Source: Providencia rettgeri
Lineage (GTDB): Bacteria; Pseudomonadota; Gammaproteobacteria; Enterobacterales; Enterobacteriaceae
Assembly (NCBI RefSeq): GCF_001874625.1
Contig: NZ_CP017671.1
Span: 3,472,001 to 3,536,000, forward strand
Length of the DNA stretch: 64,000 bases
Reading direction: 5' to 3'
This document shows positions 43,970 to 53,411 of this stretch, piece by piece; position 1 is the first letter of the stretch, and each line of letters starts with the position of its first letter. Below the pieces are notes generated by a model that saw only the letters and a list, made by a program, of their open reading frames with translations, did not search any database and was not told where the DNA came from. The position numbers were made by a program, and so were the translations under genes.

Positions 43970-44824
43970 TTAATTGCATAAATTATTCCATTCATTGGCA
44001 AAATCTTTTGTTCCATCATCTATTAATGATGTAGTTCCTATTTGCACAAAATTCTTATAGCCTGTGTATGCCCCAAAGCTATTTTTTGCATTTACCTGTC
44101 CGCATACCACCCCTGACTTTCCAAGCTTACTATTTCTTATATCTGCAGAGGATGGATCTTTAAGCGAATTTTTCAATCGTTTTTCACCAAACGATATTTG
44201 ATTCATTTCCTCTATAGCTTCCTTTCTTATTCTATCTTTATAATCTTCAGCCTTAATCCTTGCTTCATATTTTTCACCAAATATAGGTGTAGATGAATTA
44301 ACAAATATCAGACTAAAGACACAAATAACAATAACGCCGATAGATGAAGCTATGGCTCCGACCTTATCGCAAAGAGCCGTAACCATTAATGACAACGGTA
44401 TAAGTAATAATAGAGAGATTGGTGATCTAAAAAGAAAATAAACGGATACAAGAAAAACAATTAGCGCTAACAAAGCGAAATATTTCCCTGCGCCATTTGA
44501 TTCTTTTTTATTATATTTAATTTGCGTTCTGGTATATTTACTTGCATTGTTTATTGCCAAAAAATCACTATGAACATATTTATCACTAACTTTATATATT
44601 CCATCATCACTAATATCACCTACTACCCCATTAATGACCATTGTGGTGATAAGTTCACTGCAGGTGTATTCGTCCAATTCAAATACTTTGCATAGCAATT
44701 CACTATCAAATGTCTTTCTATTCGAACAATACATAACAACGTCATCGTAAATTCGCTCTATGTGACTTGCCATATCACTATCAATATATTTTGTGTTTGA
44801 CTCTGCCACGGCTATCCATCCCAT
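43970..44824 (-). CDS. Membrane moron with winged-helix N-terminus
   Basis: A 284-residue protein inserted between the tail genes. Residues about 20-75 (IYDDVVMYCSNRKTFDSELL, then LITTMVINGVVG) resemble the FtsK-gamma winged helix. Two or three membrane segments follow (about 112-180). The C-terminus has DPSSADIRN and CGQVNAKNSFGAYTGYKNF, a recurring small exported or periplasmic domain. It is AT-rich with 90-base gaps on both sides and its own terminator, so it is a likely cargo gene; its function is not known. Confidence 0.65.
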   Translation of the reverse strand: MGWIAVAESNTKYIDSDMASHIERIYDDVVMYCSNRKTFDSELLCKVFELDEYTCSELITTMVINGVVGDISDDGIYKVSDKYVHSDFLAINNASKYTRTQIKYNKKESNGAGKYFALLALIVFLVSVYFLFRSPISLLLLIPLSLMVTALCDKVGAIASSIGVIVICVFSLIFVNSSTPIFGEKYEARIKAEDYKDRIRKEAIEEMNQISFGEKRLKNSLKDPSSADIRNSKLGKSGVVCGQVNAKNSFGAYTGYKNFVQIGTTSLIDDGTKDFANEWNNLCN

Positions 44825-44915
44825 TAATTAGTTTTAATATGTTAACTTAAGTAATAACCATACCAAACCAATAAGAACAATAGAATAGATGTAAACTAAA
44901 TAACAGAGACACAGA

Positions 44916-45500
44916 TCACTTATAGATAAATGTTGGGGCATCTTTTTTACTTCCCCAGTAAATTGCCCTTTCAGCCATCTGAGCAACATAGCGGAATATG
45001 CGATCGCCTATATGTCGCTTTTGCCATGATTCATCAGTAAACCTATCAGGTAACCCCTGAGACCAACGTTCAAAGCGATTTGATACTGTGACCGCAACTT
45101 CGCACTTATCACCTACGCTCACACCGATATTGCTAATTTGACCTGCAAATAGCACTTCAGCGAGAATAGGCTGTCCATCTTCATTGAGAGCCACCATCAT
45201 TAATCGCACATCCCGCCCTCGGCTCCGCTCATTCATCACATCACCGAGTAATGAGGAATCAAAACCACTGAGCGATAAAATAAGCTGCTGTGGGCCTGTC
45301 GTATTTTCTTCTGAAACCGTTTCTATCGCACCAAACTGACCTACACCTTGATACATCTCACCAGCAATAACTAAATTACCCGTCGCGGTGTGCACGCGTG
45401 TTACACCAGATTTGAGATCAAGTTTAGCTGCAGCGACGACATAACAACCATCATTAATGGCTTGGGTCATTTCATTTGAAAAAGGATGATAGATCATCAA
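44916..45500 (-). CDS. Tail-tip hub protein (lambda L / GTA DUF2163 position)
   Basis: A 194-residue protein between the distal tail protein and J modules. RVHTATGNLVIAGEMYQGVG and ATVSNRFERWSQGLPDRFTDES-type segments resemble tail hub proteins of HK97-like and GTA tails. The start overlaps the upstream stop (TTGATGATC). It probably builds the hub around which J assembles. The family is inferred from position and pattern. Confidence 0.75.
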   Translation of the reverse strand: MMIYHPFSNEMTQAINDGCYVVAAAKLDLKSGVTRVHTATGNLVIAGEMYQGVGQFGAIETVSEENTTGPQQLILSLSGFDSSLLGDVMNERSRGRDVRLMMVALNEDGQPILAEVLFAGQISNIGVSVGDKCEVAVTVSNRFERWSQGLPDRFTDESWQKRHIGDRIFRYVAQMAERAIYWGSKKDAPTFIYK

Positions 45501-46093
45501 TAAAGTGCCTCCTCAAAAGAAAGCGTAGTAGATGTAAATACGCCTGGCGTTCTACGCAATCGCCCTTGATTGTTGTCAGTTAACTTAAAAATGCCATAAG
45601 GATTTTGCACTTCAATTTTATCCCCCATTACAGGGGAATAGCGTAGCATTGGGGAAAATGAGATTGTTGCATTTCCTTGTGCATCACTCATTACATCAGA
45701 AGTTACTTTTTTAAGTTCATGATTAATCGTGATATTATCAGCCGCTTTTAGTACCAATGAATCTGGTTTCCAACCCTTAGTTAACAAGGTTCGTCCCATT
45801 TGATTTGGCTGATTAACGATAGGAACTCCGACACCATTAACGCCCATTCGAGCCCAGTCAAACAATTTAATACGCCCAGACTCACCGTCCAGCTGTGCCA
45901 GAATAACTTCCAGTAGGCGCGCTTTTTCATCTATTAAATTATTGAGGGTTAAATCACAACGCCATCGGCTACCTGGGTAACGCACAGTTTGTGCGCTCCC
46001 AGTAAAAACGGAAACAAATGTCTTAGAGTTGCTAATCAGCTGCCAATCAAGAGATGACGGCTCCAATTCTTTAGGCCATGTTAAAATATCCAT
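45497..46093 (-). CDS. Distal tail protein (Dit/lambda M position)
   Basis: A 198-residue protein directly after the tape measure. It starts MDILTWPKELEPSSLDWQLI, with segments such as WRCDLTLNNLIDEKARLLEV and SPVMGDKIEVQNPYGIFKL typical of the Dit-like ring that caps the tube. The stop overlaps the L-like start. Assignment is from gene order and length. Confidence 0.75.
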   Translation of the reverse strand: MDILTWPKELEPSSLDWQLISNSKTFVSVFTGSAQTVRYPGSRWRCDLTLNNLIDEKARLLEVILAQLDGESGRIKLFDWARMGVNGVGVPIVNQPNQMGRTLLTKGWKPDSLVLKAADNITINHELKKVTSDVMSDAQGNATISFSPMLRYSPVMGDKIEVQNPYGIFKLTDNNQGRLRRTPGVFTSTTLSFEEALY

Positions 46094-46095
46094 GA

Positions 46096-49000
46096 TTATT
46101 TCCCTAGCGTTTTACGTAACTTACCGTTAGTTTGAAAATCTCGCATAATGTCCGCCTTGGCCTTTGCCGCGCCCTCTTCCGCCCCTTGTCGTGCTGCCTC
46201 CCTTAAGGCACCTTCCAGTGCAGCATCTCCATTGCCAGATATATAAAAATCTTGATTAAACACATTACCGCCAGCAGGCTTTTCATTAACTGGCATATCA
46301 ATTTTAGGAAGCTGAGCGCGAACACCTAGTGAGCCATCTTTAGAACGAGTTAACGGCATAATAGCCTCTGGCCCCGCTTCCCCCATTAACCCCAGCGAAG
46401 GCACTCCACCTTTAGCGAATGGGAAAAATGTCGGTGCATCAATAACCTGACCGCTATAAGCACTTAGACCAGGAGTGTTATACATCCCTCCTTTGGCGTT
46501 TGGCACATAACTTTGCCACCCCGTTGACATACCCATCGCTCCAGTACCAGAGGCCGAAGCTGCCGAGCTCGCGCCCGATGCACCGCCACCAGCAAACCCA
46601 CCAAATAACCCAGTTAAAGCATTGGTGATCATCGCCTGCATAGCAATACGAATTAAATCCTGAATAATGGATTGTGCTAGTGATGCGGAAAGCTCTTGGA
46701 GTGTTTCTGAAAATGATTTAGAACCCGTTAAAATACCCGTTAACGCATTGCTGGTGCGCTGTTCAACGGTTTCGAGTAAGTTCATCTGCATTTTTTGCCA
46801 GTTACCCTGAGCACCATACAGCTCTTTTGCAGCTTCTAATTGCGCTTCTTTTGAGCGATTAGTTGCTGCTATCATGAGTTCCTGATACCGCTCCTGACTG
46901 ATTAGGTCATTGCTACGATAAGCCTCATACAATGCCTGCTGCTCATTGAGTTGGTTTTGCAGCTTAACAACAGGGTCAATTTCACCCGCAAGATCATAAC
47001 TGGGTAAAGCCTTTTTATTGGCCTCCTCGGTTAACTTTTGCTTGGTGTAATCATTGTGTAACTGCAAACTAGCGGAATAATACTGCTGTTCGCTTAATAA
47101 CTTGGACTGACGAAGCTCATTTAACTCCCTTGCAGCCTCCTTTTCTTTGCGAACAATAGTGGCATAAGGATCATACTTTTCGGCAAGTTCTAAGCGTTTT
47201 TGCTGGTGATTTTCTGTATTAAGCAAAATCAAACGCTGCATTTCGGTTTGACTGATGTAGCCTTTCTTGTGAAGACTAGCTAACTTGTCATTATTTTCCT
47301 TTTCACTCGCTTGAATTTTCTGAAGGCTTGAAAAATGCTCTGACTCAATCGATTTGCGCAATTGCTGATAATCATTAAGCGCTTTAGTTTTGCCTTTATC
47401 CTTGTCAGTACTACCTGTTAGTTTTGGTGGCGGTAAGTCTTTTGGTTCCGTCTCAGATGGTGAGTTAAATATGTTTCCCTTTAAGACCTGTTCTTTATTG
47501 GAAATTTTCTCCCTTAATTTCTGTAGACCTTTCTCTCCATCTTCAATATCAGATAAAATCTGATCTCTTTCCCTACGATAATCATTGGGATTTTCATAAG
47601 CAAAAGAAAGTACCCCTTTACTCCGCCGTTCTAACTTAGCCAGCTTCTCATCAGAGTAGTTCTCTAGCCGCCTCGCATCAATTGCTTGCTGTTCAATTAA
47701 CTTTTCTAAGTTTTCCCTATCCTCATCAAGAGATAACTGAACTTTTACTTTTGATAACTTTTGTAGCTCAGCTATGGTTTCCACCACAGAATCTTTTAGC
47801 GACAAAGCACTTTCTCTAGCTTCATCCGATTTTTGTGAGAAATAAAACAGTGCTCCACCTGCTAGCATTGCTGCACCAACTGGGCCACCTAATAGCGCTA
47901 AAGTCCCTCTGGCTGCCCTAGCTGCAAAATTCAGTCGTTTTTGAGCTTCGGTCAATTGGTTCGTACTAGCTTCCTCTGCTTTATTTAAGGCAATAATCGT
48001 CGCAGAGTTTTTTGCCATTTGCTGGCGAATGGCATTGCGTTGGGTTTCGGTTTGAGCTGCACGTAGCTGTGCTGCTAACGATTCCTGAGTGGTAATAGCA
48101 AAGGCTTTTTCTGCTCTAATTTTAGACAGGCTTATTTCAAGACCTTTTGCTTGCGCGCTATTAAGAACATAGTTATCTTTAGCTGCACCAAGCATTTTTT
48201 TACCCGCTTCATAGGCACTTAGTGATAAGTTACCCATGTAACGAGATAAACCAATCCCCCCAATCGCGGCACCTGCTATCGCAAAACTGCTAAAGTTTTC
48301 GGTTAGGGTTGCCAACCCTGCTGACATTGAACGAGTAATACCCCAGCTGGCGTTTATCTCACCAAAATAAGATTTCGCCGCATTCGTTGCCTTAGTGAAC
48401 CCATCTGCAACGGTATTGTCCATAGAATCTGCTAGTGCATTATTAGCCTCTTTGGCGTTAATCACTGCATTGGCAAAGAGTTGCATTGAGATACCACCTT
48501 TGGTGGCCATCAACTTAACATCATTTTCAGTGACTTTAACACCGCCACGCATGCGAGAGAGTTCTTTAGCAATATCACCCACAACAGAAGGCATGGCATT
48601 TAATACAGAATGCCAATCGTTGCCTTTTAAAACGCCTGTTACCATTGCACGGTTTAGTGCCGTGAACGCCGATTCAGTTTGCTGTGCACTCGTTGCGTTT
48701 GCAGTGAATGTGGATGATAACGATTCAATATAATCTAATGTGTGAGCCGTAGAGTAGCCCAACTCTTTCATTGCTGAGGCTGAACCTACATACAATTCTT
48801 GGGTAGTTTCTATCGCTTTACCATTGCGATTACTCACCGTTAAAAAGCGCTGCTGAAGCTCTTCATAGCGACTGACATCACCTTCAGCAGAAGTCAAGGC
48901 CATTTTAATTCGAGCTGACATTTGCCCCCAATCATCTACCGCAGTGATCAGGGTTGAGACAGAGAAGAAACCCGCTAATGCACCCGACATCATTTTTGCT

Positions 49001-49200
49001 GTGCTAGTCACTGTCGCAAGTTGTTTGTTGATATCATTAAGAGCTTGCTTCTGCGTTCGGAGGTCACGCTCAAAACGACGGCTATTTGCGCTCATCGTTT
49101 TGTAATACTCATTACCCGTTCGGGAAGCCTTAGCGATCTCAGCTTGATAGCTCGTTGAGTTGGCAGAGATTTTAATAATTAATTCGCGGAGTTTTGACAT
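46096..49200 (-). CDS. Tail tape measure protein
   Basis: A 1034-residue protein, long helical, with the tape-measure N-terminal domain at about 70-260 (VSNRNGKAIETTQELYVGSA; LNRAMVTGVLKGNDWHSVLN), a hydrophobic segment near 430-455, and the C-terminal AGPEAIMPLTRSKDGSLGV block typical of lambda H-like proteins. It sets tail length and is ejected with DNA. It follows the G/GT chaperones. Confidence 0.93.
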   Translation of the reverse strand: MSKLRELIIKISANSTSYQAEIAKASRTGNEYYKTMSANSRRFERDLRTQKQALNDINKQLATVTSTAKMMSGALAGFFSVSTLITAVDDWGQMSARIKMALTSAEGDVSRYEELQQRFLTVSNRNGKAIETTQELYVGSASAMKELGYSTAHTLDYIESLSSTFTANATSAQQTESAFTALNRAMVTGVLKGNDWHSVLNAMPSVVGDIAKELSRMRGGVKVTENDVKLMATKGGISMQLFANAVINAKEANNALADSMDNTVADGFTKATNAAKSYFGEINASWGITRSMSAGLATLTENFSSFAIAGAAIGGIGLSRYMGNLSLSAYEAGKKMLGAAKDNYVLNSAQAKGLEISLSKIRAEKAFAITTQESLAAQLRAAQTETQRNAIRQQMAKNSATIIALNKAEEASTNQLTEAQKRLNFAARAARGTLALLGGPVGAAMLAGGALFYFSQKSDEARESALSLKDSVVETIAELQKLSKVKVQLSLDEDRENLEKLIEQQAIDARRLENYSDEKLAKLERRSKGVLSFAYENPNDYRRERDQILSDIEDGEKGLQKLREKISNKEQVLKGNIFNSPSETEPKDLPPPKLTGSTDKDKGKTKALNDYQQLRKSIESEHFSSLQKIQASEKENNDKLASLHKKGYISQTEMQRLILLNTENHQQKRLELAEKYDPYATIVRKEKEAARELNELRQSKLLSEQQYYSASLQLHNDYTKQKLTEEANKKALPSYDLAGEIDPVVKLQNQLNEQQALYEAYRSNDLISQERYQELMIAATNRSKEAQLEAAKELYGAQGNWQKMQMNLLETVEQRTSNALTGILTGSKSFSETLQELSASLAQSIIQDLIRIAMQAMITNALTGLFGGFAGGGASGASSAASASGTGAMGMSTGWQSYVPNAKGGMYNTPGLSAYSGQVIDAPTFFPFAKGGVPSLGLMGEAGPEAIMPLTRSKDGSLGVRAQLPKIDMPVNEKPAGGNVFNQDFYISGNGDAALEGALREAARQGAEEGAAKAKADIMRDFQTNGKLRKTLGK

Positions 49201-49232
49201 AATACATAGCTACCGTTGGGTAATGATCACAA

Positions 49233-49508
49233 TCACGATAAGGAAGCAAAAAAATCTTCTAGCCCCGATCCCGCTTGCTCTTCTGCCTGCACACTCTCAC
49301 TATCCCATTGAATTAATGTGTCATTAAGGGTTGTTTTCACGCCTTGTGCATTAAATATTGCAGCAGTGACTTGTGCGGCATGTACATCTAAACGCGCATC
49401 ACCAATGGGATTTATCGAATCAAATGCCCACCAGAGTTGTAATTCACTGGCGGGCATGGTGCCAATTTCAGAGAGGGTTTTTCCTAGCCGCAATGCTAGG
49501 GTGAGCAA
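49233..49508 (-). CDS. Tail assembly chaperone T part (frameshift product GT)
   Basis: A 91-codon frame (TTG at 49506-49508) that continues the upstream chaperone frame after a -1 shift at 49532-49538. Content (ELQLWWAFDSINPIGDARLD) fits the DUF4035/T-like proteins. It has no good ribosome site of its own, so it is likely made only as a G-T fusion of about 220 residues that bridges tape measure and tail tube during assembly. Confidence 0.8.
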   Translation of the reverse strand: MLTLALRLGKTLSEIGTMPASELQLWWAFDSINPIGDARLDVHAAQVTAAIFNAQGVKTTLNDTLIQWDSESVQAEEQAGSGLEDFFASLS

Positions 49509-49513
49509 GAATT

Positions 49514-49906
49514 TTAGTGCAGGTTCTCGGACTTTTTTTCAGCTTCATTTGTACTGGTAATAAGCTCAAATGCTTGATGCACTAATCGTGCATGCACAGG
49601 ACCATAAATTTTCAGTACTTCGGGTTTATCTTCTGGCGTAAAAACGGGACTTAAATCCTCTTCAAGTAACACGTTGATCAAGAACTCCACATCTGTTTCA
49701 AGATTTCGCTGAACAGTTTCTTCTGTACTGACACCTTCCGAATCCCCTAAATCACGATGTTCTTTAAGCCATTTCAGCCAAATAGAAACCGAGGGTTCAC
49801 GCAACACAACATCAACGCCCCATTCAGCTACAGTCACCTTTTTTGTGCGAAATGACTGGGCTGGGTTTAATGCGATATCACGCAGTTTATTGACTTTTTT
49901 AGCCAT
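49514..49906 (-). CDS. Tail assembly chaperone G
   Basis: A 130-residue protein (MAKKVNKLRDIALNPAQSFR), the lambda gpG analogue: alpha-helical, with ITSTNEAEKK near the end. Most ribosomes stop at TAA (49514-49516). A fraction shift back one base at the slippery run 18 bases earlier to make GT. It overlaps the tail tube gene by one base. Confidence 0.85.
   Translation of the reverse strand: MAKKVNKLRDIALNPAQSFRTKKVTVAEWGVDVVLREPSVSIWLKWLKEHRDLGDSEGVSTEETVQRNLETDVEFLINVLLEEDLSPVFTPEDKPEVLKIYGPVHARLVHQAFELITSTNEAEKKSENLH
49532..49538 (-). promoter_or_regulatory. -1 ribosomal frameshift site A AAA AAG
   Basis: On the minus strand the codons read GAA AAA AAG, giving the X XXY YYZ heptamer A AAA AAG, the same as in E. 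coli dnaX. A -1 slip leads from G into the T frame, which is open from there to 49233. Standard for siphophage G/GT genes. Confidence 0.85.
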
Positions 49907-50391
49907 TATTTACCACCCCCTGTTGTTTGTGATTGCGTTTCTGGGGCTGACTCCCCTTTCACAACTGGTATTGTTTTACCTTTAAGGCGTAGTGTGAATG
50001 ATGCAGTGACTACACCATTAGTCGAAACGGACCAACTGTTTTGGCGCACTTCGGCTAAAAAGGCATAACCATTATTGGAAGGGAAAACCACTTTAAATGC
50101 ATGAACCGTATCGTCGTCATAAGCTTGGCGTAACACCTCTTGCCCTTCATCAGGTGCCCAGTTACCACTAATAGTGACTTCAGCAGGAGCTGCTAACCCG
50201 TTTATCATTTCTTGCTCAGTGGAGCATAATGTCGTGACATCAATGTCTTGTTTTTGACCACCCGTGTAGCTAATTTCCTTCGTTGTGCAATCAATCGACA
50301 GCGAATCTGTTTCGACTGCAGCAATATCTGTTGCCGCCAATTTAGAAACGCTGATTTTGGTACCTTGCGTTTTTTCATGTTTACTCGTCAT
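49906..50391 (-). CDS. Major tail tube protein (V-like)
   Basis: A 161-residue beta-rich protein just before the chaperone genes, with LAATDIAAVETDSLSIDCTT and WSVSTNGVVTASFTLRLKGK segments of lambda V/HK97 gp tube proteins. Forms the tail tube. A terminator lies just upstream (50411-50432). Confidence 0.9.
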   Translation of the reverse strand: MTSKHEKTQGTKISVSKLAATDIAAVETDSLSIDCTTKEISYTGGQKQDIDVTTLCSTEQEMINGLAAPAEVTISGNWAPDEGQEVLRQAYDDDTVHAFKVVFPSNNGYAFLAEVRQNSWSVSTNGVVTASFTLRLKGKTIPVVKGESAPETQSQTTGGGK

Positions 50392-50410
50392 ATCAGTTTC
50401 CTATAGACAT

Positions 50411-50432
50411 AAAAAAACCACCCGTAGGTGGC
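50411..50432 (-). terminator. Terminator before tail tube gene
   Basis: On the minus strand: CCACC-TACG-GGTGG then seven T. Lies between the tail terminator and tail tube genes and may need antitermination. Confidence 0.8.
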
Positions 50433-50451
50433 TGATGGTGTGAGTTGAAAT

Positions 50452-50787
50452 TTAATTCCAGACTTGGAATTCTAACGTTTTACGATACAAAGCCGTGTCA
50501 GATTCATAATCCGATTTTCGGGAGACATTTGTAGGTGCTAATACCTTTATGGCCATAAATGCTTTATCCCGTATTTCGCTAGCTTTATCAGGGCTTTTCG
50601 CATAAATATCAATTTGAATATTAGTCATTGTTTCAGCCTGTCCAGCGAACACATCCTCGTCAACTTCATAGAATGAAAATATTAACCATGGCGGACTGAT
50701 AGCGGGCACATCTTGCGGAACAACGAGCGGAAACACCTTATCAGGCAATACAGGGTCTAAGAGTTTGAGCAAGTCGGCATCAATCAT
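50452..50787 (-). CDS. Tail terminator/completion protein (U-like)
   Basis: A 111-residue protein (MIDADLLKLLDPVLPDKVFP) with PAISPPWLIFSFYE and MTNIQIDIYAKSPDKASEIRD, the DUF3168/lambda U-type pattern. It caps the tail and joins it to the head. Overlaps the gp10-like gene by 4 bases. Confidence 0.85.
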   Translation of the reverse strand: MIDADLLKLLDPVLPDKVFPLVVPQDVPAISPPWLIFSFYEVDEDVFAGQAETMTNIQIDIYAKSPDKASEIRDKAFMAIKVLAPTNVSRKSDYESDTALYRKTLEFQVWN

Positions 50788-51233
50788 TTATTGAGCACTC
50801 CATCAATCGCCTGATTCAGTTTTTCGATTGCTGCACTAGCGGCTTCATCGGCTTTACTATCGAATGCAGGACGGATAAAAGGTACCGGTGGCATCTTTGA
50901 AGTGCCTTCTTCCAAAAATCGCCAGTAATAAGCATTTCTTGGGTCTTTGGCTTTCATTGAATTATCGCTATTAGTCCCCTCTTTATTACTACCCCGAACA
51001 TAAACACCCGCCGAAACTTCGCCATTTTTGCGACTGCGCTGGCTGCTGGCCATAATATTTCGGGCTAGCTTTCCAGTACGCCTTGGCGCCTTTGCTCTCA
51101 CTTCATCACGCAAAACAGCAGCACCCGCATAAGTCGCTTGTCGCAATACCCTCGTACTCTCAGCTTTGCTGAGTTCCTCAAGCTCTTTACTCACATCAAG
51201 GAACCCGCTGAAATCAATATTAAAATCATCCAT
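50784..51233 (-). CDS. HK97 gp10-like neck protein
   Basis: A 149-residue protein starting MDDFNIDFSGFLDVSKELEE; a longer frame exists but this ATG has GGAG upstream. AKAPRRTGKLARNI is the family signature of HK97 gp10 head-tail proteins. Acts at the head-tail joint. Confidence 0.88.
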   Translation of the reverse strand: MDDFNIDFSGFLDVSKELEELSKAESTRVLRQATYAGAAVLRDEVRAKAPRRTGKLARNIMASSQRSRKNGEVSAGVYVRGSNKEGTNSDNSMKAKDPRNAYYWRFLEEGTSKMPPVPFIRPAFDSKADEAASAAIEKLNQAIDGVLNK

Positions 51234-51552
51234 CAGCCTTAACTCCCTGTTTACACAGCAATTCAAGCCGAGTCTTTTTCACATCAGGAATAACGGACTG
51301 AATATCATAGTTGAGCCCATTAAATACCATCCGGCAGGTTGAGTTAATATCAGATCGATAACGCATCCAAACGCGAACGGTGATTTCTGACATTTCGGCA
51401 CCTGACGCAAGAAGCTCACGACCTGAGATGGGTTTAACTTCTGCGCGTGTTGTAGCTATATCAACCCACTGATTTTCACGAGCACCCGAGGGTAATTTAA
51501 CTAGTTCCTTACGCTGGAAAGTCACCTTGTGACGTAAACGCCCAGCTTGCAT
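51226..51552 (-). CDS. Head closure (stopper) protein
   Basis: A 108-residue protein with MQAGRLRHKVTFQRKELVKL and the RAEVKPISGRELL block of the HK97 gp9/SPP1 gp16 head-closure family. Plugs the connector after packaging. Confidence 0.9.
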   Translation of the reverse strand: MQAGRLRHKVTFQRKELVKLPSGARENQWVDIATTRAEVKPISGRELLASGAEMSEITVRVWMRYRSDINSTCRMVFNGLNYDIQSVIPDVKKTRLELLCKQGVKADG

Positions 51553-51561
51553 AAAGCCTCC

Positions 51562-51887
51562 TTACAGCCCATAAATACGATAAGGTTGAAGCAATGCTGT
51601 AACAGCAAAGGGTTGGGTCGAAAAGGACTGCCCACTAATGACATTCTCACGGCTTTCATACCATTGACCAATCAATAACAGCATGGCATTTTTGACATCA
51701 TCACTTAACAACAACGACTCAGGATCGTCCTGATAACCGTCTGATGATTCGCTCTCATACAATTTCCGACGTGTGTAGTTTTCGACATACTTCAAGGCAG
51801 AGCCTGTATAAATCGTTAGCAACTTATCATCATCAGTAAAATCAGCATCGATATTGCAATGTTGTTTAACTAGTTCAAGAGAAAGCA

Positions 51888-51888
<1 letters not shown>
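51562..51888 (-). CDS. Head-tail connector (gp6-like)
   Basis: A 108-residue helical protein (MLSLELVKQHCNIDADFTDD; LLLIGQWYESREN) of the HK97 gp6/DUF3199 adaptor family, which binds below the portal. One-base overlap with the EP-repeat protein. Confidence 0.9.
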
Positions 51889-52136
<248 letters not shown>

Positions 52137-52146
52137 AGATCACCCC

Positions 52147-52176
52147 AAAAAGAAAAAGCGGCCTATTGACCGCTTT
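52147..52176 (-). terminator. Terminator after capsid gene
   Basis: On the minus strand: AAAGCGG-8 nt-CCGCTTT then TTCTTTTT. It reduces downstream gene expression relative to the capsid gene. Confidence 0.83.
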
Positions 52177-52182
52177 CATGGA

Positions 52183-53397
52183 TTATTCACCTGTTTTTGG
52201 TGCCGTAAAATCACCATAAATAAAGGCTTCAGGTCGTTTTACCGCTAATGCCAATCGTTCCTCGCAACGAATGGAAATCATGTTTTTCTCGAAGTCATCA
52301 GTATTCTCAGTAGAAATGACAACGTTAGTTTCCTCACGGTCAAATAACTGAGCCCCTGCATTGAATGCCCCAGTTAAAAACTTACCTTTGAAAGCGGCAG
52401 TTTCAGTGGCAACAACAGGTAATCCCCACAGAGTAGGTCCCGTTAGTGCCGCTGGATTCGCTAAAATATAACGGCCTAAGGTATCTTTCATTAACTCAAT
52501 TTTCGCCCAATCAACAAAGTGCAACACATGACCAGAGGCTGGGAATCGCGCTAACTGAGCCTGCAACATGGCAAGTCGCAGATCATCAATGCCATTTTGT
52601 TTTTCTACCTCAAACTCCGCTTTAAATTTAGATGCCTGCGGAATGATGCCGTGTAAGTGCGCTCCAGACCCATCACCAAATAAGATTTCCTGCTCTTCCA
52701 CAAACTTCAACCCGTAGCGCATTTCTGCGTCAACCAGTGACTGCAACTGTGAAAAGTCATCTAAGATTTGCTTAGATGCTTTAAACAAATGTGCAATGGT
52801 AGTTACTGCGGTAATTTTTGGCTCGAATTTAATATCACTGTAGGGTTTAGCTGTATTTTCAGGCACAACAGCAGCATTGTTAGTAAATCCAGTTTGCTGA
52901 ACCCAGAAAATTGCAGGTGATTGTGTTTTGCCCGGAGCGATAAGCTCACGGATAAACAAACGTTGCTTTGGTGCAATATCGACTCCTGGTAATCGCTGAG
53001 GAGGAACAACCCCTTCGGCAACGTCAGTAGAAATTAAGGCAGCATTAACAGGCACAGAAATTCGTTTATTTCCCTGAATACTAGAGTTGATATCTTTTAG
53101 TACTTCAGCTGAAACAAATTGCTGACCAACACTTTGAACCACTTTCAGAGCATTATTAAGCGGCATCTGAGCAACATGTTGTTCCAGTTCATCTAATGCG
53201 GCCTTTAAAGTTGTTTCCGCTGACTTTAAAGCATGCAATTCGGACGCCATTTTATCAACGGTGTTTTTAGTTGATGCACTTAAATCACCAGATGCTTTTG
53301 CTTCTTTTAGAGCCTCCTCCGCTTTAGCAGTAAATTTTTCGTTGGCTTCTTTGATTGTTGCTGACAAGGTTTTCAATAATTCATTTGTATCAGACAT
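52183..53397 (-). CDS. Major capsid protein (HK97 fold)
   Basis: A 404-residue protein: N-terminal scaffold-like delta domain (residues about 1-110, coiled coil), then the HK97-fold shell from about residue 130 (DVAEGVVPPQRLPGVDIAPK; AVVPENTAKPYSDIKFEPK). The protease encoded upstream would remove the delta domain during maturation. Size and order match HK97 gp5. Confidence 0.95.
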   Translation of the reverse strand: MSDTNELLKTLSATIKEANEKFTAKAEEALKEAKASGDLSASTKNTVDKMASELHALKSAETTLKAALDELEQHVAQMPLNNALKVVQSVGQQFVSAEVLKDINSSIQGNKRISVPVNAALISTDVAEGVVPPQRLPGVDIAPKQRLFIRELIAPGKTQSPAIFWVQQTGFTNNAAVVPENTAKPYSDIKFEPKITAVTTIAHLFKASKQILDDFSQLQSLVDAEMRYGLKFVEEQEILFGDGSGAHLHGIIPQASKFKAEFEVEKQNGIDDLRLAMLQAQLARFPASGHVLHFVDWAKIELMKDTLGRYILANPAALTGPTLWGLPVVATETAAFKGKFLTGAFNAGAQLFDREETNVVISTENTDDFEKNMISIRCEERLALAVKRPEAFIYGDFTAPKTGE

Positions 53398-53411
53398 AAT
53401 GTCTCCAATAA

